Assembly: GCF_030161435.1 (NCBI RefSeq) | Contig: NZ_BSSV01000001.1 | Coordinates: forward strand, 682,001-746,000 | Direction of reading: 5' to 3' | From: Thalassotalea loyana | GTDB lineage: Bacteria; Pseudomonadota; Gammaproteobacteria; Enterobacterales; Alteromonadaceae | Length of the DNA: 64,000 nucleotides | Shown here: positions 25,359-34,555 of the stretch, piece by piece | Numbering within the stretch: position 1 is the stretch's first letter | Layout of the letters: each line of letters starts with the position of its first letter | Position numbers and translations under genes: made by a program | The notes under the pieces: model-generated | What the model was told of the DNA's origin: nothing | Database searches by the model: none | The model's input: only the letters and a program-made list of their open reading frames with translations

Positions 25359-25577
25359 CTAGAGGGCTAGTTCGATAACCATCTCACGCAACTCGTCTTT
25401 AGAAATGGAATTGCTGTGGTTTTTGTCAAACTGGTGAAAAATGCTTTCGCACATGCGAATGCCTTTGTCTTGCAGTAAACAGTCGATAAGTTCAACAAAC
25501 TCACTTCTACTGATTACGCCGTCTTTATCTTCATCGAAAACTTCAAATAGCTCATCAACCCACTGATTTATTTCCAT
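25359..25577 (-). CDS. Small EF-hand calcium-binding protein
   Basis: A 72-residue acidic protein with no signal peptide or membrane segment, so cytoplasmic. It has two EF-hand loops: DEDKDGVISRSEF (canonical, with D1, D3, D5, G6, I8, E12) and DKNHSNSISKDEL (weaker: His4 and Ser at position 6 instead of Gly). This is a calmodulin-lobe size and could be a Ca2+ sensor or buffer. It lies 99 bases upstream of the HD-GYP regulator on the same strand, but nothing else links them. Confidence 0.85.
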   Translation of the reverse strand: MEINQWVDELFEVFDEDKDGVISRSEFVELIDCLLQDKGIRMCESIFHQFDKNHSNSISKDELREMVIELAL

Positions 25578-25782
25578 AGATTGCCCTTAAACAGATGACT
25601 TGAAAGTTCACACACTGTAACCCTATTTTGCGGACAATGAAACTGATTTTTAATGAAATTCAATATGGTCTGAACAGTTTTGAGGGGTAAAAGTATTAAT
25701 GTAATAAAAATGTTAAATCAGTTGTATTCTGTTTTCGCCGCTATAGACTATTGGTGCGAATAAATTAAAGGAATGAAAACTA

Positions 25783-27243
25783 ATGAAAAAAATCTGGAAA
25801 TCGCTTTTCAGCATTGGTCTTTTACTCAGCATGTCAAATCAAGTTAATGCGGAAAATATAGGTCAATCTGCATTGAAAATTGAAGACTGCCATGTAGAAG
25901 GGATTCGGTCTAAAGTCCGGTGCGGGAAGCTTGCCGTACCAGAGGATTATCAGAAGCCAAACGAGACACAAGTTGAAATTAACTTTGTCATTATGCCTGC
26001 ACTTGATAATAGCAAACAACTTACGCCATTAATGTTCTTAGCCGGGGGGCCTGGCCAAGCGGCAGCTCAAATGGCAGGCATGATTCGTAACATGTTTAGT
26101 GAGGTACGCAAAACTCGAGATATTATTGTCGTTGACCAACGAGGTACTGGTGAGTCTAACGGCTTACAATGTACAAACATGGAAGATGTAAAGATATTTG
26201 AAGATCTCATGAGTGATACGTCTGAACAAGATATGATTGATTGTCGTGCAAATTTTGACGTAGATCTTGCTCAATACAATACACCAAACGCTATTCGAGA
26301 CTTCGACAATATTCGAGCTGCACTTGGATTGAAAAAGATAAGTTTATTTGGTGGCTCATACGGCACGCGTGCCGCATTAGTTTACATGAATATGTTTCCT
26401 GAAAGCCTCGAAGCGGTCGTGCTTGATAGTGTTGGCCCGGTAGAAGTTCCAATCGGTTTATTTGGTCAAACGGCTGCACGCTCATACAACTTATTACTTG
26501 AGAACTGTAAGTTAGATGCTAACTGTAATGAAGCATTCCCTAACTTAGATGATGAATATCAAGCACTCCTAGCACGCATTGACGCAGAACCTGCTCGCGT
26601 CAATATAATGCACCCGACACTTGGGACAGCAACGGAATTTGTGATTGATCGCGCTAAGTTGATTAGTACGTTGCGTCTTCAATTGTATTCTGTGCAAGGC
26701 CGAAAATTTGTGCCAATTGTCATTCACCAAGCCTATTTAGGTAACTACCTACCACTTGCCGGGTTACTTGCTAGAACGGGCGCAGAAGATTCTGGTGAAA
26801 TTTACATCGGGCTGCTATTCAATATTTTGTGTAATGAAGACTACCCTCGCGTGAAACAAAATCAATGGCAAGACGATGCAAATAATAACTTTGGTCGTGA
26901 TGAAGCGCAGAAAAATTGGCACTTAGCTTGTAAAAGTTGGCCAAAGTTTGAATATGAAGCGCAGTATTTTGAGCCAGTGACAGCGAATATTCCGACATTA
27001 ATTTTGTCAGGCAATTTAGACCCGGTTACACCGCCAAGTAATGGTGATTACAGCGACAAGTCATTACCTAACTCTAAGCACATTGTTGCCGATAACGCAT
27101 CTCATATTGTTGTAACAAGTGAGTGTGCGATTGATCTTGTCGATGAGTTCTTGATGAATAAAGATCCTCAGGCAATCGATGGTAGTTGTTTGTCTGAGCT
27201 TGCAGACGAAACTTTCATCACCAACATCAACGGTAACAATTAG
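25783..27243 (+). CDS. Secreted alpha/beta hydrolase, TAP-like peptidase
   Basis: Serine hydrolase of the tripeptidyl/prolyl aminopeptidase group. The 486-residue precursor has a signal peptide (MKKIWKSLFSIGLLLSMSNQVNA). Active-site features: oxyanion segment LAGGPGQAA, VDQRGTGES, nucleophile elbow FGGSYGTRAAL (Ser in GGSYG), Asp in SGNLDPVTPP and His in NASHIVV. A C-terminal TAP-like domain carries the last two. Cysteines (about ten) suggest disulfides in the periplasm. It begins a three-gene unit with an ABC exporter (gaps 9 bases and a 4-base overlap); such hydrolase-NatAB pairs are found in related bacteria, but the joint role is unknown. Confidence 0.88.
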   Translation: MKKIWKSLFSIGLLLSMSNQVNAENIGQSALKIEDCHVEGIRSKVRCGKLAVPEDYQKPNETQVEINFVIMPALDNSKQLTPLMFLAGGPGQAAAQMAGMIRNMFSEVRKTRDIIVVDQRGTGESNGLQCTNMEDVKIFEDLMSDTSEQDMIDCRANFDVDLAQYNTPNAIRDFDNIRAALGLKKISLFGGSYGTRAALVYMNMFPESLEAVVLDSVGPVEVPIGLFGQTAARSYNLLLENCKLDANCNEAFPNLDDEYQALLARIDAEPARVNIMHPTLGTATEFVIDRAKLISTLRLQLYSVQGRKFVPIVIHQAYLGNYLPLAGLLARTGAEDSGEIYIGLLFNILCNEDYPRVKQNQWQDDANNNFGRDEAQKNWHLACKSWPKFEYEAQYFEPVTANIPTLILSGNLDPVTPPSNGDYSDKSLPNSKHIVADNASHIVVTSECAIDLVDEFLMNKDPQAIDGSCLSELADETFITNINGNN

Positions 27244-27252
27244 GGAAAGGTT

Positions 27253-27987
27253 ATGATTGAAGTTAATAATTTACATAAAAAATTTAAAGAAGTTAATGCT
27301 TTAGAAGGCCTTTCCTTTACAGCAAAAGATGGTGAAATCACTGGTATTCTTGGACCTAACGGGGCAGGGAAAACGACATGTTTACGCACCCTGTATGGTC
27401 TACTTAAAGCCGATCAGGGCAGTGCAGTAATTGATGGCATTGACGTTTCAAAAGATCCTTTAGTTGCACGCGGTAAACTTGGCATTTTTCCTGATAAATT
27501 CGGTTTGTATGAGCGTTTAACGGCTTACGAGCAAATTGATTACTTTGCAAGTATTCATGGTTTAGCTGGCGATGCCAAAAAACAGGCGATTGCTGAAGTG
27601 CTAAAAGAGCTTGAAATGGAAGACTTAGCCCACCGTAAAACCGTTGGTTTTTCTCAAGGTCAACGAATGAAAGTAACGCTAGCGCAAGCATTAGTGCATA
27701 AGCCTAAAAACTTCGTACTGGATGAGCCTACACGAGGCTTGGATGTTATGAGTACGCGTATTTTACGCAATTATTTAAGTAAATATAAAGCGCAAGGTCA
27801 CTGTATTTTGTTCTCTTCTCATGTAATGCAAGAGGTTGCTGCATTATGTGATCGTGTCATCGTAGTTGCCAATGGCAAATTAGCCGCACAGGGCACACCA
27901 CAAGAGTTATGTGAACTAGCCGGGGAGGCGCAATTAGAAGATGCCTTCGTCAAAATCATTGGTTCAGATGAAGGAGTTGCCGCATGA
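27253..27987 (+). CDS. natA: ABC transporter ATPase, NatA-like
   Basis: ATP-binding subunit (244 aa) that drives the membrane protein encoded next. Walker A GPNGAGKTT (36-44), a signature region read as FSQGQRMKV in place of LSGGQ, Walker B NFVLDEPTRGLD and the H-loop FSSHV are present. Family members export Na+ or hydrophobic compounds. Strong ribosome-binding site (GGAAAGG). The stop TGA overlaps the next ATG (ATGA at 27984-27987). Confidence 0.88.
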   Translation: MIEVNNLHKKFKEVNALEGLSFTAKDGEITGILGPNGAGKTTCLRTLYGLLKADQGSAVIDGIDVSKDPLVARGKLGIFPDKFGLYERLTAYEQIDYFASIHGLAGDAKKQAIAEVLKELEMEDLAHRKTVGFSQGQRMKVTLAQALVHKPKNFVLDEPTRGLDVMSTRILRNYLSKYKAQGHCILFSSHVMQEVAALCDRVIVVANGKLAAQGTPQELCELAGEAQLEDAFVKIIGSDEGVAA

Positions 27988-29147
27988 TGCAGTTAAAAGC
28001 GTTGTTTTCGAAAGAAGTGAAAGAGGCATTTCGCGACAAAAGAGCACTTCTTGCTGCTTTTGGTATGGCTTTCATGGCACCTATTATGTTGATCGTGATG
28101 TCTGAATTTGCCATCAAACAATCTGTTGAAACTCCTCCTGCTTACATTAAATTATCAGGTGGTGAATATGCGCCGAGCTTTGTCAAACATTTAGCAGACA
28201 ACAATATTTATCCGATGTCAGAAGCTGATGAAGCAGACAAGCCTATGTGGGAAAAGCGAGATATTCAGCTGAAAATTCCTGAAACCTATAAAGAAGACCT
28301 AGAGGCGGGTAAATCGGTAAAACTGGTGTTAACCGCTGATTATGGAGAGCAATCTCACCGTACGACTATTCGACGTGTTAGGGACGCTATATATGGTTAT
28401 TCTCGCCAAATTGCATACCAACGTGTAATGCTTCGTGGGGTTGATGTTAACTTATTGAAACCAATCGATTTAAGTGAGCAAGATACGCAGTTACCGAGTT
28501 CTAATGCTTCATTTATCACTATGATGCTTGGAATTTACTTATTATTTGGTGCGTTTATTTCCGGTTTATCTGTTGCTGTAGACACAAGCGCAGGGGAGAG
28601 AGAGCGTAACGTATTAGAGATTTTGCTTTGTCAGCCGGTAAGCACAATGAAAGTTGTACTAGCAAAATTAATGGCAGCAACGACCATTGCCGTGACAGCA
28701 ATCGTTTTAATGTTGGCATTGTCGGTGGTGTCGATGAGTTTTGTTGATTTGAGCGAGTTAGGATTAACCTTTAGCTTAGATTTACAAACTGCATTGTCAT
28801 TATTGGTTGTTCTGATTCCAGTCTGTTTCTTTGCTTCATCTTTACAACTATTTTTTGCTTTTAATGCGAAAACCTTTAAAGAAGCACAGTCACTCGTTTC
28901 TATGATTATTATTTTACCGGGTATGGTGCCGTTTGCCTTATCTATGATGGATGATCGTCCTCAGTGGTTAGATTGGGCACCTATTTCAGGGCAGTACTTA
29001 ATTATGGAAGACATTTTTAAAGGTGAAGCCGTTGGACTAGATGTTTTACTGTTTACTGGTGCGATAACTGTGCTCCTAACGGCATTACTAGTTAAAGTAA
29101 TGGCACAACGTTTAAAGTCTGAAAAAGTGGTACTTGCATTGAGCTAA
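27984..29147 (+). CDS. natB: ABC transporter permease, NatB-like
   Basis: Membrane subunit (387 aa) of the ABC-2 type. One membrane helix near residue 25 (KRALLAAFGMAFMAPIMLIV), a large periplasmic loop (about 45-175), then five more helices (from about 178). The conserved block AGERERNVLEILLCQPVS is the ABC-2/NatB cytoplasmic signature. Start codon overlaps the natA stop by 4 bases, so translation is coupled. Probably exports Na+ or a peptide-like compound; the substrate is not shown by sequence. Confidence 0.88.
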   Translation: MMQLKALFSKEVKEAFRDKRALLAAFGMAFMAPIMLIVMSEFAIKQSVETPPAYIKLSGGEYAPSFVKHLADNNIYPMSEADEADKPMWEKRDIQLKIPETYKEDLEAGKSVKLVLTADYGEQSHRTTIRRVRDAIYGYSRQIAYQRVMLRGVDVNLLKPIDLSEQDTQLPSSNASFITMMLGIYLLFGAFISGLSVAVDTSAGERERNVLEILLCQPVSTMKVVLAKLMAATTIAVTAIVLMLALSVVSMSFVDLSELGLTFSLDLQTALSLLVVLIPVCFFASSLQLFFAFNAKTFKEAQSLVSMIIILPGMVPFALSMMDDRPQWLDWAPISGQYLIMEDIFKGEAVGLDVLLFTGAITVLLTALLVKVMAQRLKSEKVVLALS

Positions 29148-29178
29148 TCACTCGATTTGAGTAATACGAGTCAACGTA

Positions 29179-29212
29179 AACGGGTTACTTATACAAGTAG
29201 CCCGTTTTTTTT
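29179..29212 (+). terminator. Terminator of the hydrolase-natAB operon
   Basis: AACGGGTTACTT, loop ATAC, AAGTAGCCCGTT and TTTTTTT, 32 bases after the natB stop. Confidence 0.85.
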
Positions 29213-29273
29213 CGCAAAAAAACCTAACTATGTGGTTAATTTTGTGCTTGCGTCGTTATTTTGTTTAAAATTC

Positions 29274-29302
29274 TTGTTAATTTAAAAATATTGAATTATA
29301 TT
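29274..29302 (+). promoter_or_regulatory. Candidate sigma-70 promoter upstream of glyA
   Basis: TTGTTA (29274-29279), 17-base spacer, TATATT (29297-29302). It would give a leader of about 235 bases. The 330-base gap 29213-29542 is very AT-rich, so chance matches are likely; I see no riboswitch fold or gene in it. The glyA ribosome-binding site AGAGGA is at 29531-29536. Confidence 0.3.
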
Positions 29303-29542
29303 TTGTTTTGCTGTGTGGTTTTAGTTTTTAATTATGAGTTTGGCTGATATGCAGAATGTTAGTCAATTTGAATTAAAACCTTGTTACTAGGAGTGAAAAC
29401 TTTTAGTTCAAATTTATACAAAAATAAGCTAACTCAGACGCTTTTTTACGTGTACAAAAAGTGGCACTTAAGGCACAATAAGCGCCAAAATTTTCGTAAG
29501 AAAACATCTTTAAAAAGCTAACCTAATTATAGAGGATAAAAC

Positions 29543-30799
29543 ATGCTTACTCGTGACATGAACATCGCAGATTTCGATGCAGAGTTATACCAAGCGATGA
29601 CAGACGAAACTGCTCGTCAAGAAGCGCATATTGAATTAATTGCATCTGAAAACTACTGTAGCCCGCGCGTACTTGAAGCTCAAGGCTCTCAATTAACTAA
29701 CAAATACGCAGAAGGTTACCCTGGTAAACGTTACTACGGTGGTTGTGAGTATGTTGATAAAGCAGAAGCATTAGCGATTGAACGTGCTAAAGAATTATTT
29801 GGTGCTGATTACGCTAACGTTCAACCTCATGCAGGTTCTCAAGCAAACGCGGCGGTATTCCAAGCATTGGTTAAGCCGGGCGGAAAAGTATTAGGTATGA
29901 GCTTGGCTCACGGTGGTCACTTAACTCATGGTTCACACGTGAACTTCTCAGGTAAGTCTTACGAAGCTATTCAATACGGTTTGCACCCTGAAACAGGTGA
30001 CATCGATTACGCAGAAATCGAGCGTTTAGCACAAGAACACAAGCCGGAAATGATCATTGGTGGTTTCTCTGCATTCTCAGGTATTGTTGATTGGGCGCGC
30101 ATGCGTAAAATCGCAGACAGCGTTGGTGCATACTTCATGGTAGATATGGCACACGTTGCTGGTTTAGTGGCAGCTGGTTTATACCCTAACCCTGTACCAC
30201 ATGCTCACGTAGTTACTACAACAACTCACAAAACATTAGCAGGCCCTCGTGGCGGTTTAATCGTTTCTGGTTGTGGCGATGAAGACGTATACAAGAAATT
30301 AAACTCTGCTGTTTTCCCAGGCGGCCAAGGTGGTCCTTTAATGCACGTAATTGCTGCTAAAGCGGTAGCGTTTAAAGAAGCATTAGAGCCAGAGTTCAAA
30401 GCATACCAACAAAAAGTGTTAGACAACGCAAAAGCGATGGTAGCAGTATTACAAGAGCGTGGTTACAAAGTTGTTTCTAACGGTACTGAAAACCACTTAT
30501 TACTTCTTGATTTAATCGATAAAGATATCACGGGTAAAGACGCTGACGCTGCGTTAGGTAATGCTCACATTACGGTTAACAAGAACTCGGTACCAAACGA
30601 TCCACGTTCTCCGTTTGTTACTTCAGGTCTTCGTTTAGGTACACCTGCAATCACGCGTCGTGGTTTTGGTGTTGAAGAAACAAAAACATTAACTGGCTGG
30701 ATTTGTGACATCTTAGATGACATTGAAAACCAAGATACGATTGCATCAGTACGTGCAAACGTAACTGCATTATGTGAACGTTTCCCAGTATACGGTTAG
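29543..30799 (+). CDS. glyA: Serine hydroxymethyltransferase
   Basis: Converts serine and tetrahydrofolate to glycine and 5,10-methylene-tetrahydrofolate, feeding one-carbon metabolism and the purine branch that also supplies riboflavin. The 418-residue protein begins [15 protein letters not shown] like E. coli GlyA (417). The PLP lysine lies in [16 protein letters not shown]; other conserved segments are [20 protein letters not shown] and the Gly-rich GGQGGP. Codon use is strongly biased, as expected of a highly expressed gene. Separated from nrdR by a terminator-like hairpin. Confidence 0.98.
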   Translation: MLTRDMNIADFDAELYQAMTDETARQEAHIELIASENYCSPRVLEAQGSQLTNKYAEGYPGKRYYGGCEYVDKAEALAIERAKELFGADYANVQPHAGSQANAAVFQALVKPGGKVLGMSLAHGGHLTHGSHVNFSGKSYEAIQYGLHPETGDIDYAEIERLAQEHKPEMIIGGFSAFSGIVDWARMRKIADSVGAYFMVDMAHVAGLVAAGLYPNPVPHAHVVTTTTHKTLAGPRGGLIVSGCGDEDVYKKLNSAVFPGGQGGPLMHVIAAKAVAFKEALEPEFKAYQQKVLDNAKAMVAVLQERGYKVVSNGTENHLLLLDLIDKDITGKDADAALGNAHITVNKNSVPNDPRSPFVTSGLRLGTPAITRRGFGVEETKTLTGWICDILDDIENQDTIASVRANVTALCERFPVYG

Positions 30800-30868
30800 T
30801 CGTTTTTTATTCGGTAAACTATTTCACAAATTTTTTTACCAATTTAATGTAATTGGTAGCAATTAGTT

Positions 30869-30900
30869 TAAAATGGTCGCATTGTGCGACCATTTTTGTT
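30869..30900 (+). terminator. Terminator between glyA and nrdR
   Basis: AAAATGGTCGCA, loop TTG, TGCGACCATTTTT, with only 11 bases before the nrdR ATG. Readthrough may couple the two, as their order glyA-nrdR-ribD is conserved in related bacteria. Confidence 0.75.
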
Positions 30901-30911
30901 TATAAGTCATT

Positions 30912-31364
30912 ATGTATTGTCCGTTTTGTTCTGCTCAAGAAACTAAAGTTATCGATTCTCGGTTAGTGGCTGATGGCCATCAAATTCGCCGTCGTCGTGA
31001 ATGTGTTAATTGTCATGAGCGATATACCACGTTTGAAACAGCAGAACTTCTTATGCCACGTATTATTAAGCGTGATGGCTCTCGAGAACCATTTAACGAA
31101 GACAAGCTAAGAAATGGCCTAGTACGCGCACTTGAAAAACGTCCTGTGAGTGTTGAAGAAACCGAAAACGCGATCAACAAACTAAAATCGCAATTACGTG
31201 CTACCGGTGAACGTGAAGTTGAAAGTGAAATGGTGGGTAATATTTTGATGGACCAACTAAAAAAACTCGACAAAATTGCCTATATTCGCTTTGCGTCAGT
31301 TTATCGATCGTTTGAAGATATTCGTGAATTTGGTGAAGAAATTGCCCGTTTGGACGATGAGTAA
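30912..31364 (+). CDS. nrdR: Transcriptional repressor NrdR
   Basis: Represses ribonucleotide reductase genes when dATP/ATP levels are high. In 150 residues, an N-terminal zinc ribbon (CPFC...CVNC, residues 3-34) with HQIRRRREC is followed by an ATP-cone (about 49-139: [20 protein letters not shown]). Length matches E. coli (149). First gene of the riboflavin cluster in the usual nrdR-ribD order; its end overlaps the presumed ribD start by 8 bases. Confidence 0.97.
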   Translation: MYCPFCSAQETKVIDSRLVADGHQIRRRRECVNCHERYTTFETAELLMPRIIKRDGSREPFNEDKLRNGLVRALEKRPVSVEETENAINKLKSQLRATGEREVESEMVGNILMDQLKKLDKIAYIRFASVYRSFEDIREFGEEIARLDDE

Positions 31365-32496
31365 TTCGATGTCAGTAAACTTCTCTGAAGCCGATAAACA
31401 ACATATGGCCTTAGCGATTGAGCTCGCTAAAAAAGGTCACTACACCACGTCACCAAACCCAAGAGTTGGCTGTGTTATTGTCAAAAATCATGAAATTGTT
31501 GGCAAAGGTTTTCATGAAAAAGCCGGCGAGCCCCATGCTGAAGTACATGCGCTAAGAGCAGCTGGCAATAAAGCGAATGGTGCCACAGCATATGTAACCT
31601 TAGAGCCTTGCAGTCATTATGGTCGAACACCGCCTTGCGCGTTAGGATTAATTAATGCAAATGTACGTCGTGTTGTTATTGCCATGGTTGATCCTAACCC
31701 TCAAGTTTCGGGTAATGGGATAAAAATGTTAGAAGATGCCGGTATTGAAGTAAGTACGGGCCTTTTAGAAGATGAGGCGCTTGCACTAAATCCTGGCTTT
31801 ATTCATCTAATGAAATACGGTATGCCTTTTGTTCGTTGTAAATTGGCATCAAGCCTAGATGGTAAAACGGCAATGGCAAGCGGAGAGAGCAAGTGGATTA
31901 CAGGCGCACTAGCGCGTGAAGACGTCCAACGACTAAGAGCCCAAAGCTGTGCGGTTATCACATCTGCTCAATCAGTTATTACTGATAACGCTAAAATGAA
32001 TGTGCGTTGGGACCAGTTAGGCGAGCTAAAAAACAGCTATCCTAAAGACAATCTCAGACAACCTGTTAGGGTTGTTATTGATAGCAAATCGCGCTTAACG
32101 CCAGAACTTGAGTTCTTTTCAATACCATCCAAAATAATAATTATTGGAACTGGCCTTGAAAACAATCATACATGGCCACATTTTGTCGAACATATCACGG
32201 TAAAAAGTGTGTCAGGTCAAATCGATTTAGAAGATTGCCTGCAACAATTAGCAAAGCGTGGGCTTAACGATATTTTGCTAGAGTGCGGAGCTACCTTAGC
32301 TGGCGCATTTGTTGAGCAAAATTTAGTTCATGAGTTAACGTTATATCAAGCACCTAAGCTTTTGGGAGGCGATGGCAAAAACTTAATTGAGACGCCATCA
32401 ATAACAAAGCTAAGTGATGCAAAACAACTTTCCATAGATGAAATGACTATGGTTGGCAATGACATAAAAATAGTCGCCAAATTAACTGAGAAATAA
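31357..32496 (+). CDS. ribD: Riboflavin biosynthesis deaminase/reductase RibD
   Basis: Carries out the second and third steps of riboflavin synthesis from GTP. N-terminal deaminase: HAEVHAL and [11 protein letters not shown] zinc motifs. C-terminal reductase (from about 150): [20 protein letters not shown] and [12 protein letters not shown]. Start taken as ATG 31357 (379 aa), overlapping the nrdR end; ATG 31369 (MSVNFSEAD) is equally possible because neither has a strong ribosome-binding site. The frame open to 31276 lies inside nrdR and is not used. Followed after 3 bases by ribE. Confidence 0.95.
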   Translation: MSNSMSVNFSEADKQHMALAIELAKKGHYTTSPNPRVGCVIVKNHEIVGKGFHEKAGEPHAEVHALRAAGNKANGATAYVTLEPCSHYGRTPPCALGLINANVRRVVIAMVDPNPQVSGNGIKMLEDAGIEVSTGLLEDEALALNPGFIHLMKYGMPFVRCKLASSLDGKTAMASGESKWITGALAREDVQRLRAQSCAVITSAQSVITDNAKMNVRWDQLGELKNSYPKDNLRQPVRVVIDSKSRLTPELEFFSIPSKIIIIGTGLENNHTWPHFVEHITVKSVSGQIDLEDCLQQLAKRGLNDILLECGATLAGAFVEQNLVHELTLYQAPKLLGGDGKNLIETPSITKLSDAKQLSIDEMTMVGNDIKIVAKLTEK

Positions 32497-32499
32497 AGC

Positions 32500-33162
32500 A
32501 TGTTTACTGGAATTATTGAGGCCATTGGTACAATTAAAGCAATCAATGTTTCGTCGATGGGCGCTCGTATCACCATTGATGTAGGTAGCTTGTCGATGGA
32601 TGATGTTAAGTTGGGCGATTCGATCGCAACGAACGGTATATGTTTAACCGTTGTTGAGTATGGCGCTGATCACTTTAGTGCTGACGTTTCTAACGAAACG
32701 CTAAAGCGTACTGGCTTTGCCAACTACACCGTTGGTCAACGTGTAAACCTTGAAAAAGCAATGCTACCAACGACGCGATTTGGTGGCCATATTGTTTCTG
32801 GTCATGTTGATGCCGTCGCGCAAATTTCACAAATTACCGATAACGGCAACGCTAAGGACTACTGGATTAGTATGTCTGAAGAGATTGCGCCGTATATTGC
32901 AGAGAAAGGCTCAATCACGATCGACGGCGTAAGTTTAACGGTCAATAGTTTAACCGAAGACCAGTTTCGTTTAACGATCGTTCCGCACACATCAGAACAG
33001 ACTATTATGCCAAGTTATGTAGCAGGCACGAGCGTTAACATTGAAGTTGACGTAATGGCACGTTACATCGAAAGACTATTATTGAAAAAAGACAACAAGC
33101 ATCACGGGGCGTCGAGCAACGTGACAGAAGAATTACTAGCGCGTAGCGGGTTTATCAAATAA
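32500..33162 (+). CDS. ribE: Riboflavin synthase alpha subunit
   Basis: Joins two lumazine molecules to make riboflavin, the last step. The 220-residue protein starts [12 protein letters not shown] and has the two tandem lumazine-binding barrels (second from about 98), with [18 protein letters not shown] and SLTVNSL motifs. Length matches E. coli RibC/RibE (213). Spaced 3 bases from ribD and 11 from ribBX, so it is the middle of a tight operon. Confidence 0.96.
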   Translation: MFTGIIEAIGTIKAINVSSMGARITIDVGSLSMDDVKLGDSIATNGICLTVVEYGADHFSADVSNETLKRTGFANYTVGQRVNLEKAMLPTTRFGGHIVSGHVDAVAQISQITDNGNAKDYWISMSEEIAPYIAEKGSITIDGVSLTVNSLTEDQFRLTIVPHTSEQTIMPSYVAGTSVNIEVDVMARYIERLLLKKDNKHHGASSNVTEELLARSGFIK

Positions 33163-33173
33163 AAGAGGTTGCC

Positions 33174-34283
33174 ATGCAATTAAATACCCCACAGGAAATT
33201 ATCGAAGATATCGCTCAAGGAAAGATGGTCATCTTGATGGATGACGAAGATCGTGAAAATGAAGGTGACTTCATTATGGCTGCCGAGTTGGTAACGCCAG
33301 AAGCGATCAACTTTATGGCAACACATGGCCGTGGTCTTATTTGTATGCCTATGTCAAAAGAGCGCTGCCAAACGCTTAAATTACCATTAATGGTGGAAAA
33401 GAATGACGCGCAGTTTACAACAAACTTTACAGTATCTATTGAAGCTGCCGAAGGCGTAACAACAGGTATCTCTGCCGCTGATCGCGCAACGACGATATTA
33501 GCTGCTGTTGATAAGAACGCTAACGAGCACTCAATTGTTCAACCTGGTCACATCTTCCCATTAATTGCCAAAGATGGCGGTGTATTAAATCGTGCTGGTC
33601 ATACTGAAGCAGGTGTTGATTTAGCGCGTTTAGCTGGTTTAGAGCCTGCTGCCGTTATTGTTGAAATCTTAAATGAAGATGGCACCATGGCACGCCGTCC
33701 TGACTTAGAAGTGATTGCGCAAAAGCATGGCGTTAAAATGGGCACAATTGCCGATTTAATTGAATACCGCAATGCGAATGAAACAACTATTGAGCGTGTT
33801 TCTTCATGTAAATTACCAACGGCATTTGGTGACTTCGATTTAACCGTATTTAAAGACACGATTGATGGTCAAGCGCACTTTGCCTTAACGAAAGGTGATA
33901 TTAACCCTGAAGATCCAACGTTAGTTCGTGTGCATCTAGAAAATACATTCCGCGATTTATTATTTAGTCAGCGTGATAGTGTTAACAAATGGCCAATTGG
34001 CGATGCTTTAGAGCGTATTGCTAAAGAAGGTGGCGTATTAGTGTTATTAGGTAAGCACGAGTCTCCTCAATCGCTTATTGAACAGGTTCAGAAATACGCT
34101 AAGCAAGACAATGGCGAGACCGTTAAAGAAGTTCAGCGCCATGTTGGTTCGCGTAATGTCGGCGTTGGCTCTCAAATTCTTGCGAATTTAGGTGTGCGTA
34201 AAATGCGCTTATTGAGTTCACAAACTAAATACCACTCATTGTCTGGTTTTGGTTTAGAAGTGGTTGAATACATTGCAGAATAA
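33174..34283 (+). CDS. ribBX: RibBX: DHBP synthase with degenerate GTP cyclohydrolase II-like domain
   Basis: N-terminal part (1-205) is 3,4-dihydroxy-2-butanone-4-phosphate synthase, with [23 protein letters not shown] and [14 protein letters not shown] intact. The C-terminal part (about 206-369) aligns with GTP cyclohydrolase II, but the three zinc cysteines and the usual RVHSEC...LRCDCG motif are missing: the place reads [17 protein letters not shown]. So this half should not hydrolyse GTP. This fits the RibBX variant described in Shewanella and other Proteobacteria, where a separate RibA does that step. It is the last gene of nrdR-ribD-ribE-ribBX and ends in a strong terminator; ribH and nusB, which often follow, are absent. 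Confidence 0.92.
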   Translation: MQLNTPQEIIEDIAQGKMVILMDDEDRENEGDFIMAAELVTPEAINFMATHGRGLICMPMSKERCQTLKLPLMVEKNDAQFTTNFTVSIEAAEGVTTGISAADRATTILAAVDKNANEHSIVQPGHIFPLIAKDGGVLNRAGHTEAGVDLARLAGLEPAAVIVEILNEDGTMARRPDLEVIAQKHGVKMGTIADLIEYRNANETTIERVSSCKLPTAFGDFDLTVFKDTIDGQAHFALTKGDINPEDPTLVRVHLENTFRDLLFSQRDSVNKWPIGDALERIAKEGGVLVLLGKHESPQSLIEQVQKYAKQDNGETVKEVQRHVGSRNVGVGSQILANLGVRKMRLLSSQTKYHSLSGFGLEVVEYIAE

Positions 34284-34302
34284 ATGAGATTCGAATTTTA
34301 TG

Positions 34303-34336
34303 AAGGGGTTACAACTTATGTTGTAACCCCTTTTTT
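34303..34336 (+). terminator. Terminator of the riboflavin operon
   Basis: A perfect hairpin: AAGGGGTTACAAC, loop TTAT, GTTGTAACCCC then TTTTTT, 20 bases after ribBX. Confidence 0.93.
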
Positions 34337-34352
34337 ATTGGTCTTAGTTTTG

Positions 34353-34379
34353 TAAAGTTTCTAAAAGCAGCGCCGATAC
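34353..34379 (+). promoter_or_regulatory. FliA (sigma-28) promoter of the chemoreceptor gene
   Basis: TAAAGTTT, 11-base spacer, GCCGATAC: 15 of 16 positions match the flagellar sigma-28 consensus TAAAGTTT-N11-GCCGATAA at exact spacing. It starts transcription near 34386, about 170 bases before the ATG. Confidence 0.75.
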
Positions 34380-34493
34380 ATAAATGAATCTTTACAGATG
34401 TTAGATTCTTTATTTATATCGTGTGTAAAAATATTGTTAACCTCTGTACTTGGCTTATTTATATCTACGAGAATATTCTGTACTATGAGGTCA

Positions 34494-34512
34494 TACCTCC
34501 TAAAAAAGGAGG
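34494..34512 (+). promoter_or_regulatory. Short hairpin in the chemoreceptor leader
   Basis: A CCTCC arm and a GGAGG arm around TAAAAAA. The GGAGG would be a perfect ribosome-binding site but lies about 45 bases before the ATG and no ORF starts behind it. It may shape the leader; role unknown. Confidence 0.25.
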
Positions 34513-34555
34513 AATACATAATAATTATAAAGCAGTGTGTTAAAAGGCGTTCCCT

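Noticed and set aside
34284..34555. FMN riboswitch near the riboflavin genes
   Set aside because: No conserved FMN-element segments are seen before ribD or ribBX; the gaps between the genes are 3-11 bases and the gap after ribBX holds only a terminator and the FliA promoter.
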